From NCBI RefSeq assembly GCF_003369915.1, contig NC_046675.1, positions 32,697,001 to 32,761,000 on the forward strand: a stretch of 64,000 bases of DNA, in the 5' to 3' direction. The position numbers were made by a program, and so were the translations under genes. The first letter of the stretch is position 1, and every line of letters begins with the position of its first letter. This document shows, piece after piece, positions 23,457 through 36,700 of the stretch. The DNA is from Drosophila miranda (Eukaryota > Arthropoda > Insecta > Diptera > Drosophilidae). The notes beneath the pieces were generated by a model that worked only from the letters and a program-made list of their open reading frames with translations, searched no databases and was not told the DNA's origin.

Positions 23457-23529
23457 GGGGATGTAGCTCAGATGGTAGAGCGCTCGCTTAGCATGTGAGA
23501 GGTACGGGGATCGATGCCCCGCATCTCCA
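23457..23529 (+). tRNA. tRNA-Ala (AGC)
   Basis: A 73-nt cloverleaf starting GGGGATGTAGCTCAG. Its acceptor pairs with CATCTCC, including one G-T pair, and is followed by discriminator A. Anticodon AGC at 23490-23492 sits on the stem CTCGC/GTGAG. The identity pair G3:U70 needed by alanyl-tRNA synthetase is present. A run of seven T follows as terminator. Confidence 0.97.
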
Positions 23530-25955
23530 GGATTTCTTTTTTTCATTTTCTGATCTGGAATTTCTCTTTTTTTCATTTTCTCCTCTTAAGTAATGAGTTT
23601 TTGCTAGGGGCGTATATCATGTACCCAAAGTCCGCCATCTGGCAGTTTGATTGACATGCTCTCCCATCATCTCCGACATTTTCTGTCCAATTATTTAGTA
23701 AATAGAATATCATGCCGGTTACAACTCCATTTCACACGCTTTTCCCAAGCGACTGACTTCCCGATTCCCGATGCCAGTTATGCAATCGAGTTTTGGCTCT
23801 GGCTCCGGCTCTGGTTCTGGATCTCTTTAGCTTGTCTGTCTCTCCATTTCCATTTCCCGGCTGTGCGCCCAGTGCCAGCTGAGCAGGCATTGCAGCTAAT
23901 CCAATTAGGTATCATTCATCATGTTCACGCAATGCAGGCCATGAACTAGAAATGCAACTAAAATACCGAACGCGGCAGCGGGTGGATCGGATGGGAAGCC
24001 AGAACGGGAACGGGTATGGCAAAGACTTTTGACATTTCCGTCATGTTTCGGATGATTGAAATCTGTTTAATTTAATTTAACTTTGGTATGCGTAGATTTT
24101 CCACTAAATTCTTTCTCCTTGGGTATTTTTCCCTTGCTCCAAAACCTCTAAGAGCCATCCCGTTCAAGATATTCGTTCGATATTCCTTAGGTAATCCCCT
24201 GATCTAGCGTCACTCGTGATTTTTTGGCACTTCTTTATCTGTATCTCCATCTGCTTCTGTGTGGGGAAATATTCATTAATAAAACTATCTAATCTTTGGC
24301 CGCCACTTGACTTTTGTTATGGCAATGGCATTGGCATTGGCATTGAATGGCAAGTGGCTGCAGCCGAATAGATTGTGGCAGCAGCAGCTTTTGGGATACC
24401 CACTAGATTTGGATGCGACTGGGGATCGGCATGAATCAGCGCTATAAAGTGTTGTGTATTCTCCATACGTCACGTAGACCTGTGGCTGCAAGCAAAGCTC
24501 GCCAAAACCCGAATGACATTTTGTGCAAAAGCAAAAAAGCACAAAAGCAAATAAACAGCAAGCGAATGCGATGCAGACGTAGGCGATAAAATGAGGCAGT
24601 GATGGGGGAAGTCGACCTGGGCATACCCTAACAGAATGTTAGGATGTCTCTTCTACTCTTTCTTAAGGTCTTAATCCGTTTAATGTCGCTCTGAACTCAT
24701 TTTCGAAGGCAGATTACGTTCGACTCATGACGAAAGGTAGACAAAAGCGAAAGACTTACCATAGGGTGTGTGTGTGTGTGTGTGTCGGCGCCAACCGGTG
24801 CTTCGCTCTCACGAATGAACTCTGCTAATCAGCCGAAGCAATTGCTCGCAATTAAAGCTCACAGACAACAGGTGAGAGGAGAAAATGATTACTGAGAGCG
24901 AGCTGTGTCGTAAGCAGTGGTGGGGGAGAGCGAATGAGTCCGGAAATGCAGAGCGCGCGACAGCACAGCCGACGTCATTCATCAGCCATCTCTTTTATGC
25001 TTACGCCAGCTTTATGATCGAACACGAGATCGTTTCACTCGCTTTTTATGTTGCCAAGAGAGCTTCGCTTCGTTTGGGGTTTCGTTTTCGCTTATATTCT
25101 TTTTCGGCTGCTGTGTGTGATGTGTGGGCAGGGGGGGTTTGGTGAGGATGGGTGGCGGCTTATGGGGCGGCAGCCTCGTGTTTCGTCTATTCATGCGAAA
25201 AATACACCAGGCAGAGCCAGAACAACGTATGAATGAATATGAAATGTGGGAACAAATGGGTCGAGCCGGCAGCCAGCAATTTCGCCATTTCAAGGCCTAC
25301 GTGACTTGTCTCACACACATGGAAATCGACTGCGGCTGCGACTGCGGTTCTGGCAGACAGACAGACGGACGGGACGGGACAGGTCTCGTCTCTGGGTGCA
25401 GAGTCCCCGTTATTTGAGCGTAAACTAGCTCAATTCGCATTTATTATTTAATCGTCTCTCTGCCAACGCCACTGGGATCACTCTCTCTCTCTCTGGCCAC
25501 ATGATCTGTACGCTTCTGGCACGTGCTGACCGTGCTGGGTATTACGACAGAGAAAAAGGTCTTTGACTGTTGTCAGCTGATTCCAGCCAGAGAGAGAGAT
25601 GGAGAGCGTGAGGTGCGCTAGCTGTTATCTCCCTCTGTTCCACCTGTTTGGCAGCATAATGATGACAATCGTAACAAAACGGTAATTTAGGGAAATTTCC
25701 AATGGTGTTCCAATGGGGTTCCATAAAATCAAAGATAAGGGGTTTTCTTCGAATATTGTTCATTTATTTACAGCAGCGTTTTGTTTTCAGTTTTCTCTTT
25801 CACTTACGATAGTTGTATCTCTGTATTTCTTCAGTCTTAAATTATATGTAAATACGAAAAATATTATAGTCTATTTTTTGTGGTATCTGGTATCGTAGTA
25901 GAACTCTTATGCTTAAGGATCAGGAACTTTAGCTTTTCTTTTGTGTGGTGGATCG

Positions 25956-25990
<35 letters not shown>

Positions 25991-26140
25991 ATAGAATGCT
26001 TCTTCGCAGGACCATCAGCGGCAGGAGCAGCAGACAGAGGCTGTAAAGTTTATATAGAATATTATAGTGGAAATTACGGGGGATCAAGGACTTATCTTAT
26101 AGCGAAACCATGCCAAAAAATAAATAAATGAGTGAATAGT
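23530..26140. other. Intergenic DNA between the tRNA cluster and the end of bnl
   Basis: About 2.6 kb with no supportable gene. It holds a (GT)n run at 24766-24785 and a (CT)n run at 25961-25988, a potential GAGA-factor or polypyrimidine element. Confidence 0.5.
25961..25988. repeat. (CT)n microsatellite
   Basis: Fourteen uninterrupted CT units close to the presumed 3' end of bnl. Confidence 0.95.
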
Positions 26141-26149
26141 GATCAATTT

Positions 26150-27707
26150 TGTATAAATTTATTTCAACGTGCAAAATGCCATGCAAAAAAAAAGAATGGA
26201 TATATAATGCTACTCCTCTTACCACTCTTCAATCTATAATAAAAAAAATTCGAACAAACTCTCGACATTTTTTGATATTAATGTATTTTTAATTTTATTT
26301 TTAATTTAATTTTATTTTGTTTAGTTTTTTTCTCATGCTCTTTTCTCGTTCTACTCACTTATATGGAAATCGTTTTTTAAGTATAACAAAGATCTGTTAG
26401 TTCTAGGGAAACTTAATCTAGTAGTCTATAAATAAATAGTATTTGCAAATAAATACAATAAATAACTCAATTATACAAAAAATCTATTAGCTATAATTTC
26501 ACGCTTATCTCTGGCCGATCGATCGATTCGAAAATAAATATTAATTACATACATATTAGTTTTGTTTGCTCAAAAGTTTATAAATAAAAATACAATTCTT
26601 GTGATTTGTGAGTTTTTGTTTTTAATCGTTTTTCATAGTATATTAAGGACTAAAACCGTGTGGTGTGTGGTTCTATGTACAAGAAGGTTCTCTCAACATA
26701 TTCGAAATTTTCTCCGTTTCGATAACAGCAATTACAAACGATTTAAAGCGCACTCTTTGCAAGTTATCGGTTTCTTTTTTTTCATGTGGTCGTATTTTTG
26801 AGTATTTTTTCATCGTTCTTCAAGAGACTCAAGTATTTCCATAGACTTTTGTTTAGATCTAGTGTTATGGCCTTCGATTATACATACATATAGAATAAAT
26901 ATCTGTTCTGTTGTCGGATGGGCGTGCAATTTATCATACATTTCGATGGTAATTCTAATCCAATTTGTTTGGGTGGTTCGGTTCTTATAAAATACTCGAG
27001 ACTCCGTCGTAATACATTTTGATATTCATCGTGTGCCCGTGTGGCGATCATCGCTGGGGGGACAATGGTCCGCTGCATCAAAAATACTTTAGTGAACCAC
27101 AGTTCTTGGGGTTGGGGATATATATCATATATATACACACATATGATGGATGGTATGGGGTTTATGTGCGGTGTGTGATGATGATGATGGTGTTGTTGTG
27201 TTGTTGGAAACTTGCAAATTACAATATCGTTCGCATATCTCTCTGATATCAACTTTTTACACTGAATTTTCTTTTGATTTTTCTCTCACTTTTATTGTGC
27301 GGGGGTTTCGAATTCCTTCCACACTTTGTACGTTTTTTGTTTTTTTTTTATATTTAATTACTTTTGCCAAACCAAAAATTAAAAATTTCTCAATTTTCCA
27401 ACTACGTAAAAAAATATAAAATTTTGAAAAACCCAAAAAAAAAAATAAAATTCATTTTTAAATAAAAAATAGAAACTAAATAATTTTGTTTGCAAACAGT
27501 ACAAAATGTGAGAAATAATGATAATAAAAAATTAATTGCCAATCAGAAAAAAGTAATTTAAAAAATATTTAATAAAATTTAGAAAATTTTTAGTTTAAAA
27601 TTTAAAAAATGTTTTTTTTTAGTTCCAATTTAAGGTGGAAAATAAATGTGAGAGTTAAAAGGAGTTAGAAATTTTGATTGTTGATAGATTTTGAGGAAGG
27701 GGAAAAC
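26150..27707 (-). other. bnl: Probable 3' UTR of bnl
   Basis: About 1.5 kb of strongly AT-rich DNA directly follows the bnl stop on the minus strand and has no coding frames. AATAAA on the minus strand occurs at 27296-27291, about 410 nt past the stop, and again in the 26290-26330 and 26155-26165 zones, so alternative ends are possible. The left limit is a guess based on composition. Confidence 0.4.
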
Positions 27708-30700
27708 TCACAAATCGTAGTAGAGCGAATCGTCGCCAGCGGCACTGCGCGCATGCGCCTCGGATGTGGCGTCCTCGTAGCTGGCATCCTCCAGGGATCC
27801 CTCGTCCTCGTCCTGCCCCTCCTCCATGCTGCTCATGCGGACATTTCGCTCCACGCGATCGCTGGTCTCGCTCAGCGCCATTGACGGCAGCGGGGAGCTG
27901 CTCTCCCAGTGGCTGTCCGAGGGCGTGGCCAGGCTGGTGGCCATCGTCGTGGTGCTGGGTCGCTGCTTCCGCTGCTTGCCACTGCCCCACAAGGCCGCCC
28001 CTCTGGCCTGCTGGATCTGCTTCTTGCCACCAATCGGACGCTGCTTGCCGCCCTTGGGTGGCCCTTTCTTCTTGCCACCCATCCCCGCTCGTGGCCGCTG
28101 ATGGACGGCCTTGGGCAGGGCTGGCGGGGAGGCTTCTACTGCTCCGCCTGCTGCATTCTTCTTTGCACCGTTCTTCTTGCCACAGTTGGGTGGCGGACCA
28201 CCCTCTGCTGCGGCCTTGTCGCGCAGCTCCTTGCAGCGCTGGGCCTTGGGGCCGCGCTTTCTCAGAGCCCCAGCCCCGCCGCCCGCGGGTCGCTTCTGGC
28301 AATTGTGTAGCTCCTCGCTTTCGTGGAGCTTGCATTTGCGTAGCTTCTTCTTTTTCTGCTTTGGATGCAGAGGATGCGGCGGAGGAGGAGGATGCAAGGG
28401 ACTACTGCTACTGCTACTGCTACTACTGCTATTGCTACTACTACTGCTAGTACTATTACTAGTGCTAGTGCTAAGGCTACTGCTAATATGGCCGCTCTCG
28501 CTTTGACTACTGTTACTAATACTAATCAGGCTGCCGGAGGCTCTGGCCGCAGGCACAGGAACTGTACTGCTACTATTACTACTGGTTGTGGGGGAAGTAC
28601 ACGAAGAACTGCTGCCCCCACAGCTGGTAGTAGTGGTAGCACTCGTGCCACTGCCACTTCCAGTACTGCTACACTCTGGTGGCTTCTTAAAATTCGCCGC
28701 ATCAATCAATTCAATCAGCGGCTTGCCCGTATCACAGAGTTGCCGCACGCCGTGCTTGATGCGATTCGCCCCAAAATTCTTGGCTATCAACTGCTCCACC
28801 CGCTCCTGAGGCACCGTCTCCGTGATGGCGTTCGTGTAGGTGGTAAGCTTCCCCAGCGAACGGCTGGCCGGTATCTGGGTCCGCCTGGGCTCGCCGTGGC
28901 GATTCAGGGCCAAGTAGTAGACCCTCCGGGCATTCGAGTTGTAGGTGGAGGAGTACGTGTTGTAGTTCTGCAGGCCCATGTTCTCGTTGAAGACACAGTC
29001 GTCGGTGAAATCTTTCTGCAACAGAGCGGAGACCTATGATTAAATGATTTGGCTACAATAATTATCGAGTACGAGTAAAGTAAGCGCCAGGAAGGACTTC
29101 AGGCAGGGAAAAAGATTGAAAACTATCAAAAAATATCGTTATTTATCGAAAAAATGATCGACAGTATCTACAGTGATCGAAAAGTACTTGAAATCTAATC
29201 AAAAATATCGAACAGTCATCGAAAGTGATGGAATGTATTTGAAAAGTGATTTAAAGAAATCGAAATAGTCGAAAAGTGATCGATAGGATGGAAAAGGGAT
29301 CGGTAGAGTTTTGAAAGTGATCGAAAAGTACTTAAAATCTAATCAAAAATATGAAAAGCACTGGGAAGTGATCGAAAGCTTTCGATATCTTTATTTGTGG
29401 TATGTAAAATCCACTAAAAGTGCACCGAGTCCATCTTAATAGGATGAAAAATGCTCTAGCATTTCGTGTCATATAACAGCGCCTCTCTGTTGCTCTAGAA
29501 GCTGTTGCTCCTGCAGAAGCAATGTCCACTAAATGGAATCTATGTTAAACCCTTTGGTGAGGCTACTTCAAAGGGTGCATTCACCAAACAAAGCCGAACC
29601 CCTTTCTCCATTCTTTGATACACCAAACAGTTGTTCCAAGGCGGCGTCTATTCCCTTTTGTCTATCGGAATGTGAAATCTCTGAGATAAATGCGCTCATT
29701 ATCACAGGATGTGCTCGCTATCGGTGTTGGCCATCCAGATAGCCATCCAAGCCATAAACATTTCTACTTTATGAATGCCACATGACAGCGCGGGCACACA
29801 AAGGACAACAGCAACAAACCGAAAGAATTTCCAAAAACCAAAAAGAAGGAGTGAAATTTTCACATTCGTTTTTTTAGGTAGAAATGTAAATTCAAGGCCC
29901 AAAGGGGAAAGGATGCCTGGGATGGGCTGTGGGGATGGTGGCCTTTGGAGATGTGCCGACCGACTGGCAGAAGATCAAATTCAATTAACAACATTGAATT
30001 AATTCGCTTGTCAGGCAATTAAAATTGTTTCGTAAATAAAATGGCAACCCAAGGGGAAGGCAAAATGTCGCCGCTTAAATTTAGAAATTAATCAGGCAAA
30101 AGTCAGGAGCGCGACGCCGCCAGACAATCCGATATGAAATGAGGCATCAAATGAGTGGAGAGCAGGCAGGAGGCAGGAGAGATTGAGGCACAAAATGTTG
30201 ACGCCATTCAACAAACGATTTTGAGTTGTGTTTTCGGTGTTGGGGTTGGGGGTTGGGGGTTGGGGGTTGGGGGTTGGAGGTTGAGGTCGTGCCGCGACGA
30301 GACACATTTTTGTGACATATGTGGCAACAATGTCGGCTCTTCTTTCACTAGACTCTCAGTCTTTTATGTTATTTCCTAGCATTTCGGTTTATTTTTAGTT
30401 TTTAATGTCTTGCAAGTGACAATTTTTTTTTTGCAGACACCAAAGGAAAAACCAAATGAAGTTGTACTTTGATTAAGAAAAACACACTCGAGAGTAAAAG
30501 AAGAAAATAGAAGAGATATCTAGAGAGCCATTAGCTCGAAGACACCTCTCTATTTGGCGCCAGGGCCAAGGGTCAACCGGTTGTTTCCGTCTCTCTAGAT
30601 AAAAAGAGAACACCTACAAGCGGAACCACTTAGAGAATCATCAGCGCCGCGTGACGCGTTCCAAAAGGTCCGAAACAGGACAATAACCATGATAATGATG

Positions 30701-33700
30701 CAACGTATTCATCGACCATTAATTGGTCTCCAACAAACCCTCACAGCGTGTGGTCTGCCCAGAGAACAAATTATGCAAATTAATAAGCCAAAAGCCGTGT
30801 ATTTATATGAAACAAAACCACATTCTAATTGGTGACTCAGCCGTGAAAGGGGGGGGGTCTGAGAATTTATGAATTGGCAAACCATTTGCTTGTTTTAGGC
30901 CTTTTCAATTAGCAGGCAAATCACCTGACAAGTCACAAGATTGCGGCCAAAAATATTTCAAATATTATAACGAAATGCTTGCCAGAGTAATTCCCCTATA
31001 AATAGAACACACAGGAAAGAGACTCTTGAGACGCTTGGGAGTAAATCACAACCGAAAAGTTGTAATAAAAAAGTGTAAATTATATGTCTGTGGCTGCGGC
31101 GGGCAGGCCGGACGCTGGGGTCGCCAAAATAAACAACAAGAGCCGCCCACTTGACCAACTTTCGAAGATATGCGGCGCCTTCAAAGGGCCGCCGCCGCCG
31201 TCGTCGCTGGTGAAGCGCATCAATCAACACCCCACCAGCAGCAGCACGCACACTGCACATTGCAGCTCTGCAGTAGAGTATCTTTCAGATACAACAAAAC
31301 GAATGCCAGGCTGACAGAATTGGCACAGTCGCTTCTATTTCGAATGCGAAAAAGGTCAAAGTGCCATGCGATATCGACATCGACATCGACAGCGGCAAGA
31401 AATGAAATAAATTCAAACACGAAAAATTCGAAAAACACTAAAAACTAATGTAGATCGAAATGCGGTCCATTGTTGGCTGGCGCCAGACCAAAAAAAGGCA
31501 TCGCCGATGTTCGAGTCACAGCGGGATAAAGTGTCACATTAATTGTGGCAGTGTGGCGGTGTGGCAGGCAGAAAGGACCCTCTCCGAAGGACGACCGATA
31601 TTAGTTGGCACTTGGAAAGGTCGCTCCTGATCTCTGGTGTTGCTTTGTTTTTGTTCACATTTAATTTTTTTATTTATTGTCTAGAAAAGAGAGCTCTCCT
31701 CTCGCTTTCTTTTATTGGGTTTTTGTCGAGGTTTACCTCAATCTTTTAACAGTTCCTTTGTTTGTTTTTTTTTTGGGGAAGAGAGAGTGAAGGGCAGGGG
31801 GGAAATAAGGGACAAATCTAGAGCTATGCGTAGAAGAGCGTGTAATTGTAATGCGAAAAATAATTGCAGTTCATTGAAGTTCAGTGAAGGGATATCCACA
31901 ATTTTTTCTCTATTTCATTGAGGGTTTTGTTTCTATTTGAATCTATATTTTTAGTGGTTTTTTTTGGTACAATGTTTAGCTTACTTACCGAGCCATAGAC
32001 AGCGCCACAGGCATCCATGCACAGGTACAGGCATGTGGCCACGCTCTGCAGCTTAATGCGTCCCACATCCACGGTGGAGCGCTGGAGAATCGCTGCAACA
32101 GGAGAAAGTCTCAGATTAATTAATTATCAATCAAAGTCTGACCCAAAAAACAAGGTGTCAGGATGTCAAAAGCTGCCCCAAAGGGCCTGGAGAGATGTCT
32201 TAAAAATACTCCACAAAAAAACCCAAAGAAATATAAACCATTTAAAGAAGTTCCAGCTGCGATTCACTTAATCATAGATTCCACATTTGTCAACCCAATG
32301 GAAATATGTGCCCGGAAAGTGGACATAAATTATATAAAGATCATTGCTTCGGGTTAATTGAAATTGCCGCCTTGCACTTGAAGTCTGGAAAAAACACACA
32401 CAGACCGAAAAAATTCAAGTTCAACATCGTTTAAGGTCAAACCACTTGTGTGGTCCCCCCAGCAGCAGCCATGAAAGGAGAAGGAGAAGGAGGAGGAGGA
32501 CCGACCGCCTGCCTCTTTGTCAGTTGGCACTGGGGCTCCGGCTGTGGCTGTGGCAGTGGCCTGGCGGCCAAAGTGTGTCAGCACTCTACTCTTTTGCTGT
32601 TTTGGAGTTCGTTCAATGAACTTTATGCACTTTGTGCGCATAATAAACATCAATTTATAAATATCGCAGCTTGTTACGGGAGCAATTTCCAATAGGAAAT
32701 GGTAAATCCCAGCCAGCTGCAAAAGAATTTCTGAGGTTCATAATAAAAATTATTATTAGAGCCACGGAGCCACACACACATAATCGAACATCTAACGCGG
32801 AACTCCGATTCAAGTGGCTTTGTGGATTGGCCACTTGAGTGATGGAAAAATTGATATTCGAGTTTGGAAAATATGGAAAGAATTTTTCAAGGAAAGGAAA
32901 CAGTTTTTGGCATGGAAATGGAAGATGGAAATGTCTTTATTAACCATCAAAAATTGATGAATATTTTAATGACAGCTCTGAAAGAGTGGGATTTTTATAG
33001 GGAACTCTTGGAATTAAACGTTTCTTCCCATTAAGAACTGTTCAAGTGATGTAATGCCCAGGAATTATCTCATCTGACTCTTTCTCTCTATCTCTCTCTC
33101 TCTTTTTCCCCAGAGCTCTGTGAAAACTGTGCCAGGAGATAAACAGACAGACGCTATGGCGGCTCAGGCAAATATCATAAAATACTGCTGTCAATAGGCA
33201 TGCAATTTATGGCCCATATGGGTATATGCCACTACCGTATCTGCAACTGCAACTGCAACGGCAACTCCGGCCACAAACAGAAAAGGCATTCATGCGTTTT
33301 TATTTACAGGGGCCCTTCTTCCTCCCCCCCCTGGCCCATAGCTTTCACACCCGGAACACCACTCTCTTCCCCTTGGACTTCCAGTGCCAGAATTTCCCTC
33401 CCTCCAGTTTCTTTTTTTCTCTTTTACAATACGGAAATTGTAAACTTATGGCAAAAAACAACAACAACAAAATTCCATGTTTGTTCCCTTGCCCCTTCCC
33501 CTGCGTTTCGTTCCGTTCTCGTTTATACGATAGATTTATAATTTCCCTCGCATCCAAAAGAAATTCCCAATGACATGAGTAATTGTTCCCGTTGGTACCA
33601 GCGGAGAGAAGAGTTTTGGGCATTTAATGCTCATTGCAGCACCGAAGCTTTGATACCTCTCTCTTCTATGGAGGCTCTAGGAAGGCATCTGCTCTCCAAA

Positions 33701-36700
33701 GACTAATAATACCCTCTCTAATAGGGTAATAGGGTATGTGTACAAAAAACAGACATACTAAACAAATGACATGCTAAGCGCGTCAGTTCATTTGTTAAAA
33801 CCAAAGGGGTGGCCCGCCCAGTGACAGCCTTTCACTTTGGTGGAGCTGTCGCTGTCCCCGAATACCCCCCGTAATACCCATGTGGTGTTGCATTTCACTT
33901 GCGTCGTGCTGGTCGTGGGTTGCGACTGTGCGACTCTTTTCGACTCATTTAAAAAACGATTTGTTTTGCTCGAGTTAACAAAACGTAATTTTTCTTCTCT
34001 TTTTATCTCTTATACATGTCTGTGCAGCGACAACTTTTAGCGTATTAAATTTTTTTTAAAAAGAATAATTTATATTTATTCTTGTGGGAAGAGTTTCCAT
34101 TCCATTCTGCTGCTGCTGCTGTATGCGTGTGTGTGTCTCTTTCCATCCAACAGCCCATAGGCTATTTTTAGCTCTGCAGAGAACAGAACAAGCAGAGAGA
34201 GCGGCTGTCTGCTTGTGCTCTCTCAGGATATGATAGAACTTTGGCGTGAATGTTCGCATGTGGCGCCGTGGCTTAGTTGGTTAAAGCGCCTGTCTAGTAA
34301 ACAGGAGATCGTGAGTTCGAATCTCGCCGGGGCCTATGTCCGATTGAAAGGGTATTGTATTCTTTTTTCTTCGTTTTCTTATATATTTTTTATCGTAGAA
34401 ATAGTTTTTTATGGTTTATTTAGTATTTGCAATAAAGTTTCCTATGAAAATTATCATGAAATCAAGGAATTTTATTTGGTTTTTATGAGGAAAATGGTTA
34501 TATTTCCCATTTTCACCTTTTATTTTATATTTCCGAAGAACGAAATTAGTGTATTTCCTATAAAAACTCGTCTAATTTTCACCCAATACCCATTTGCTCA
34601 GTCAATAACAATATCGTATTGTTTGAGGTGTGAAATACAGGCATAATGATAATCAAATGATCTTTTATTGATCAATCAATGTGTCGAGTGCGCGGACTGC
34701 AGTTCATTGAACCACCACACCACACCACCCAATAGGGGGAAATCCAAAGTACGACAATACATACACTTCGGATCGTATCCAAATTCCTGGCACGCTTCTG
34801 AGCTGCTTTAAATTACCCACATATTAAGCACGTAGTCCGCCTCGGATCCGGTGAGACAGACAGAGGGACAGAGGGAAATAATAAGCCCTCGCTCGTCCAA
34901 ATGAATGTCACGCTCTGACAATAATTAAAATGTCCAAAAATATGCCTGTCAAAGTCGCAAGTTTTTGAAAGGAAGGTGCTCGATTGAGTTATGTATGGGC
35001 CATGGATGGATGGTTCGGAGTTGGTTCCTTCGATAACTGTTAAAGGAGTGATGGAGGGAGGGACATATGCAAATGAGACCTTAATTTTTCTCCAATTTAT
35101 GTGAAGGCCCGAAAAACGAATAAAATATAATCGGCATCCATAAGCCATTTTTATTATATTTTTAATTATGCTTACAGACAAAAAAAAGTGTGACGTTTTG
35201 GCGTGACATTTTATGAAAATTTACGATCACTTTTGTGGTGCGTATTTAACATAATGCTCGGAATGATATGCACAGCCCATAAAAAAAAGATATCTCTGGG
35301 AACATCTCTTTCTCTCGATGTGTCCTCTCTCTGTGGAATATAATAGGCTTTTGTTTGGACTCGACTCTCAGCCACTACTGTGCCACGCCGCGTGGTCTGG
35401 CTTTTGTGGTCCCTAATTTATGATCGTGGGCAGCGTATTTTGACAATTTGATTTGAATTAGAGGGCGAGCAGATCAATCAATTGTTGGAGGCCAAAAGAC
35501 ACTCCACAGATCCAAACCAAAGAGTTAACAGTCAGTTGTCTGTCTATTAAAGGCCAATTAGTAGCCACTTTATTGAGTTGTCGTTTTTCCACTGGGGAAG
35601 AAGGCCATAAATCTTCTGGCACTTCTTCCTGCATTTCTTCGGGCCATAAATCAAACCGTGGGCGGTGCTACGATACGATAAGCAGATCTTGCCTTAGATT
35701 TTCTTATTAAATCAAAGCTACTTATGTAAATGTTTGTGGCCGCCTGTGCCTGTGCCCTGGTGCCCAATTCTCACCCTAAATCGATGGCATTTCATGGTTC
35801 GTTGGAGAAATTGCAATCCCATTCCGGTATTCGCATCTCATATTAACACCCATTCAAGCACTCAAACACTCAAACGTTTGTGAGTGGCAAAAAATTCAAT
35901 TCACAGTTGGCTTAACCTCGCACCCTCTTCCGCGACTCCACACCACTCTCTCTTTGTATCTGTATCTTTGTATCTTTTTTGTTGCATTTTTGTTTGGGCG
36001 GGGAAACGGATATCCTGCAATCGAATACCTTATTGGCCAATTTCCGAAAATGCGAAAATGCGCAAATAAATAAATTACAATCGTCTTGACAGATGATGAG
36101 ATCTTTCTCTGGGGGTAGTTTACGCCCCCCAAAAACAGGGTTTTCCCACATCGTTGCATATGGCTTATAATAATGGAAAATATTGTGATATCTTCCAAAT
36201 GAAATCTATGTGGACTCCTGAATTCCCATTCTGTGGCTTTCTCTCGACAGATAAATGGCATCCTATCTATGCTACCGTTTCCCAGACTGGAGAGGGTGGG
36301 CTACCGCCGCTCTCGGACCTCAGATCTCACAGCGGACCCAATTCATTAATGAAAAATGAATCGGCTTATTGGGAATGCCTTCATTTGATTAAATTAGACT
36401 AATAATGTGTAAAGTATGGCCAGTTTCTGAGTGCCAGCCCACCAAGGCAGACCCGAAAGCCGATTAGGCTGAAACTTTTTCCAGTGAAAGTTTATGGCCT
36501 TAAAATAAAACGAAATCAAATTCTTACAAATTAATACAAGGCTGAGAAAACACCACCAGAAAATGTAAGCGGAAAAAATGTTGTAAAATCTTAAAACAAA
36601 CAAATGGAGGCCCGAAAATTATGTTAGAAAATGTTGAAAATTATGCTTTTGGAAAAAATACAAAAAAATGATGTTAAGAAAGATGTTAAAAACTGTAAAA

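Noticed and set aside
27764-28450. 228-codon plus-strand frame
   Set aside because: It is antisense to the low-complexity part of bnl exon 3; Cys- and Pro-rich only because of the repeats.
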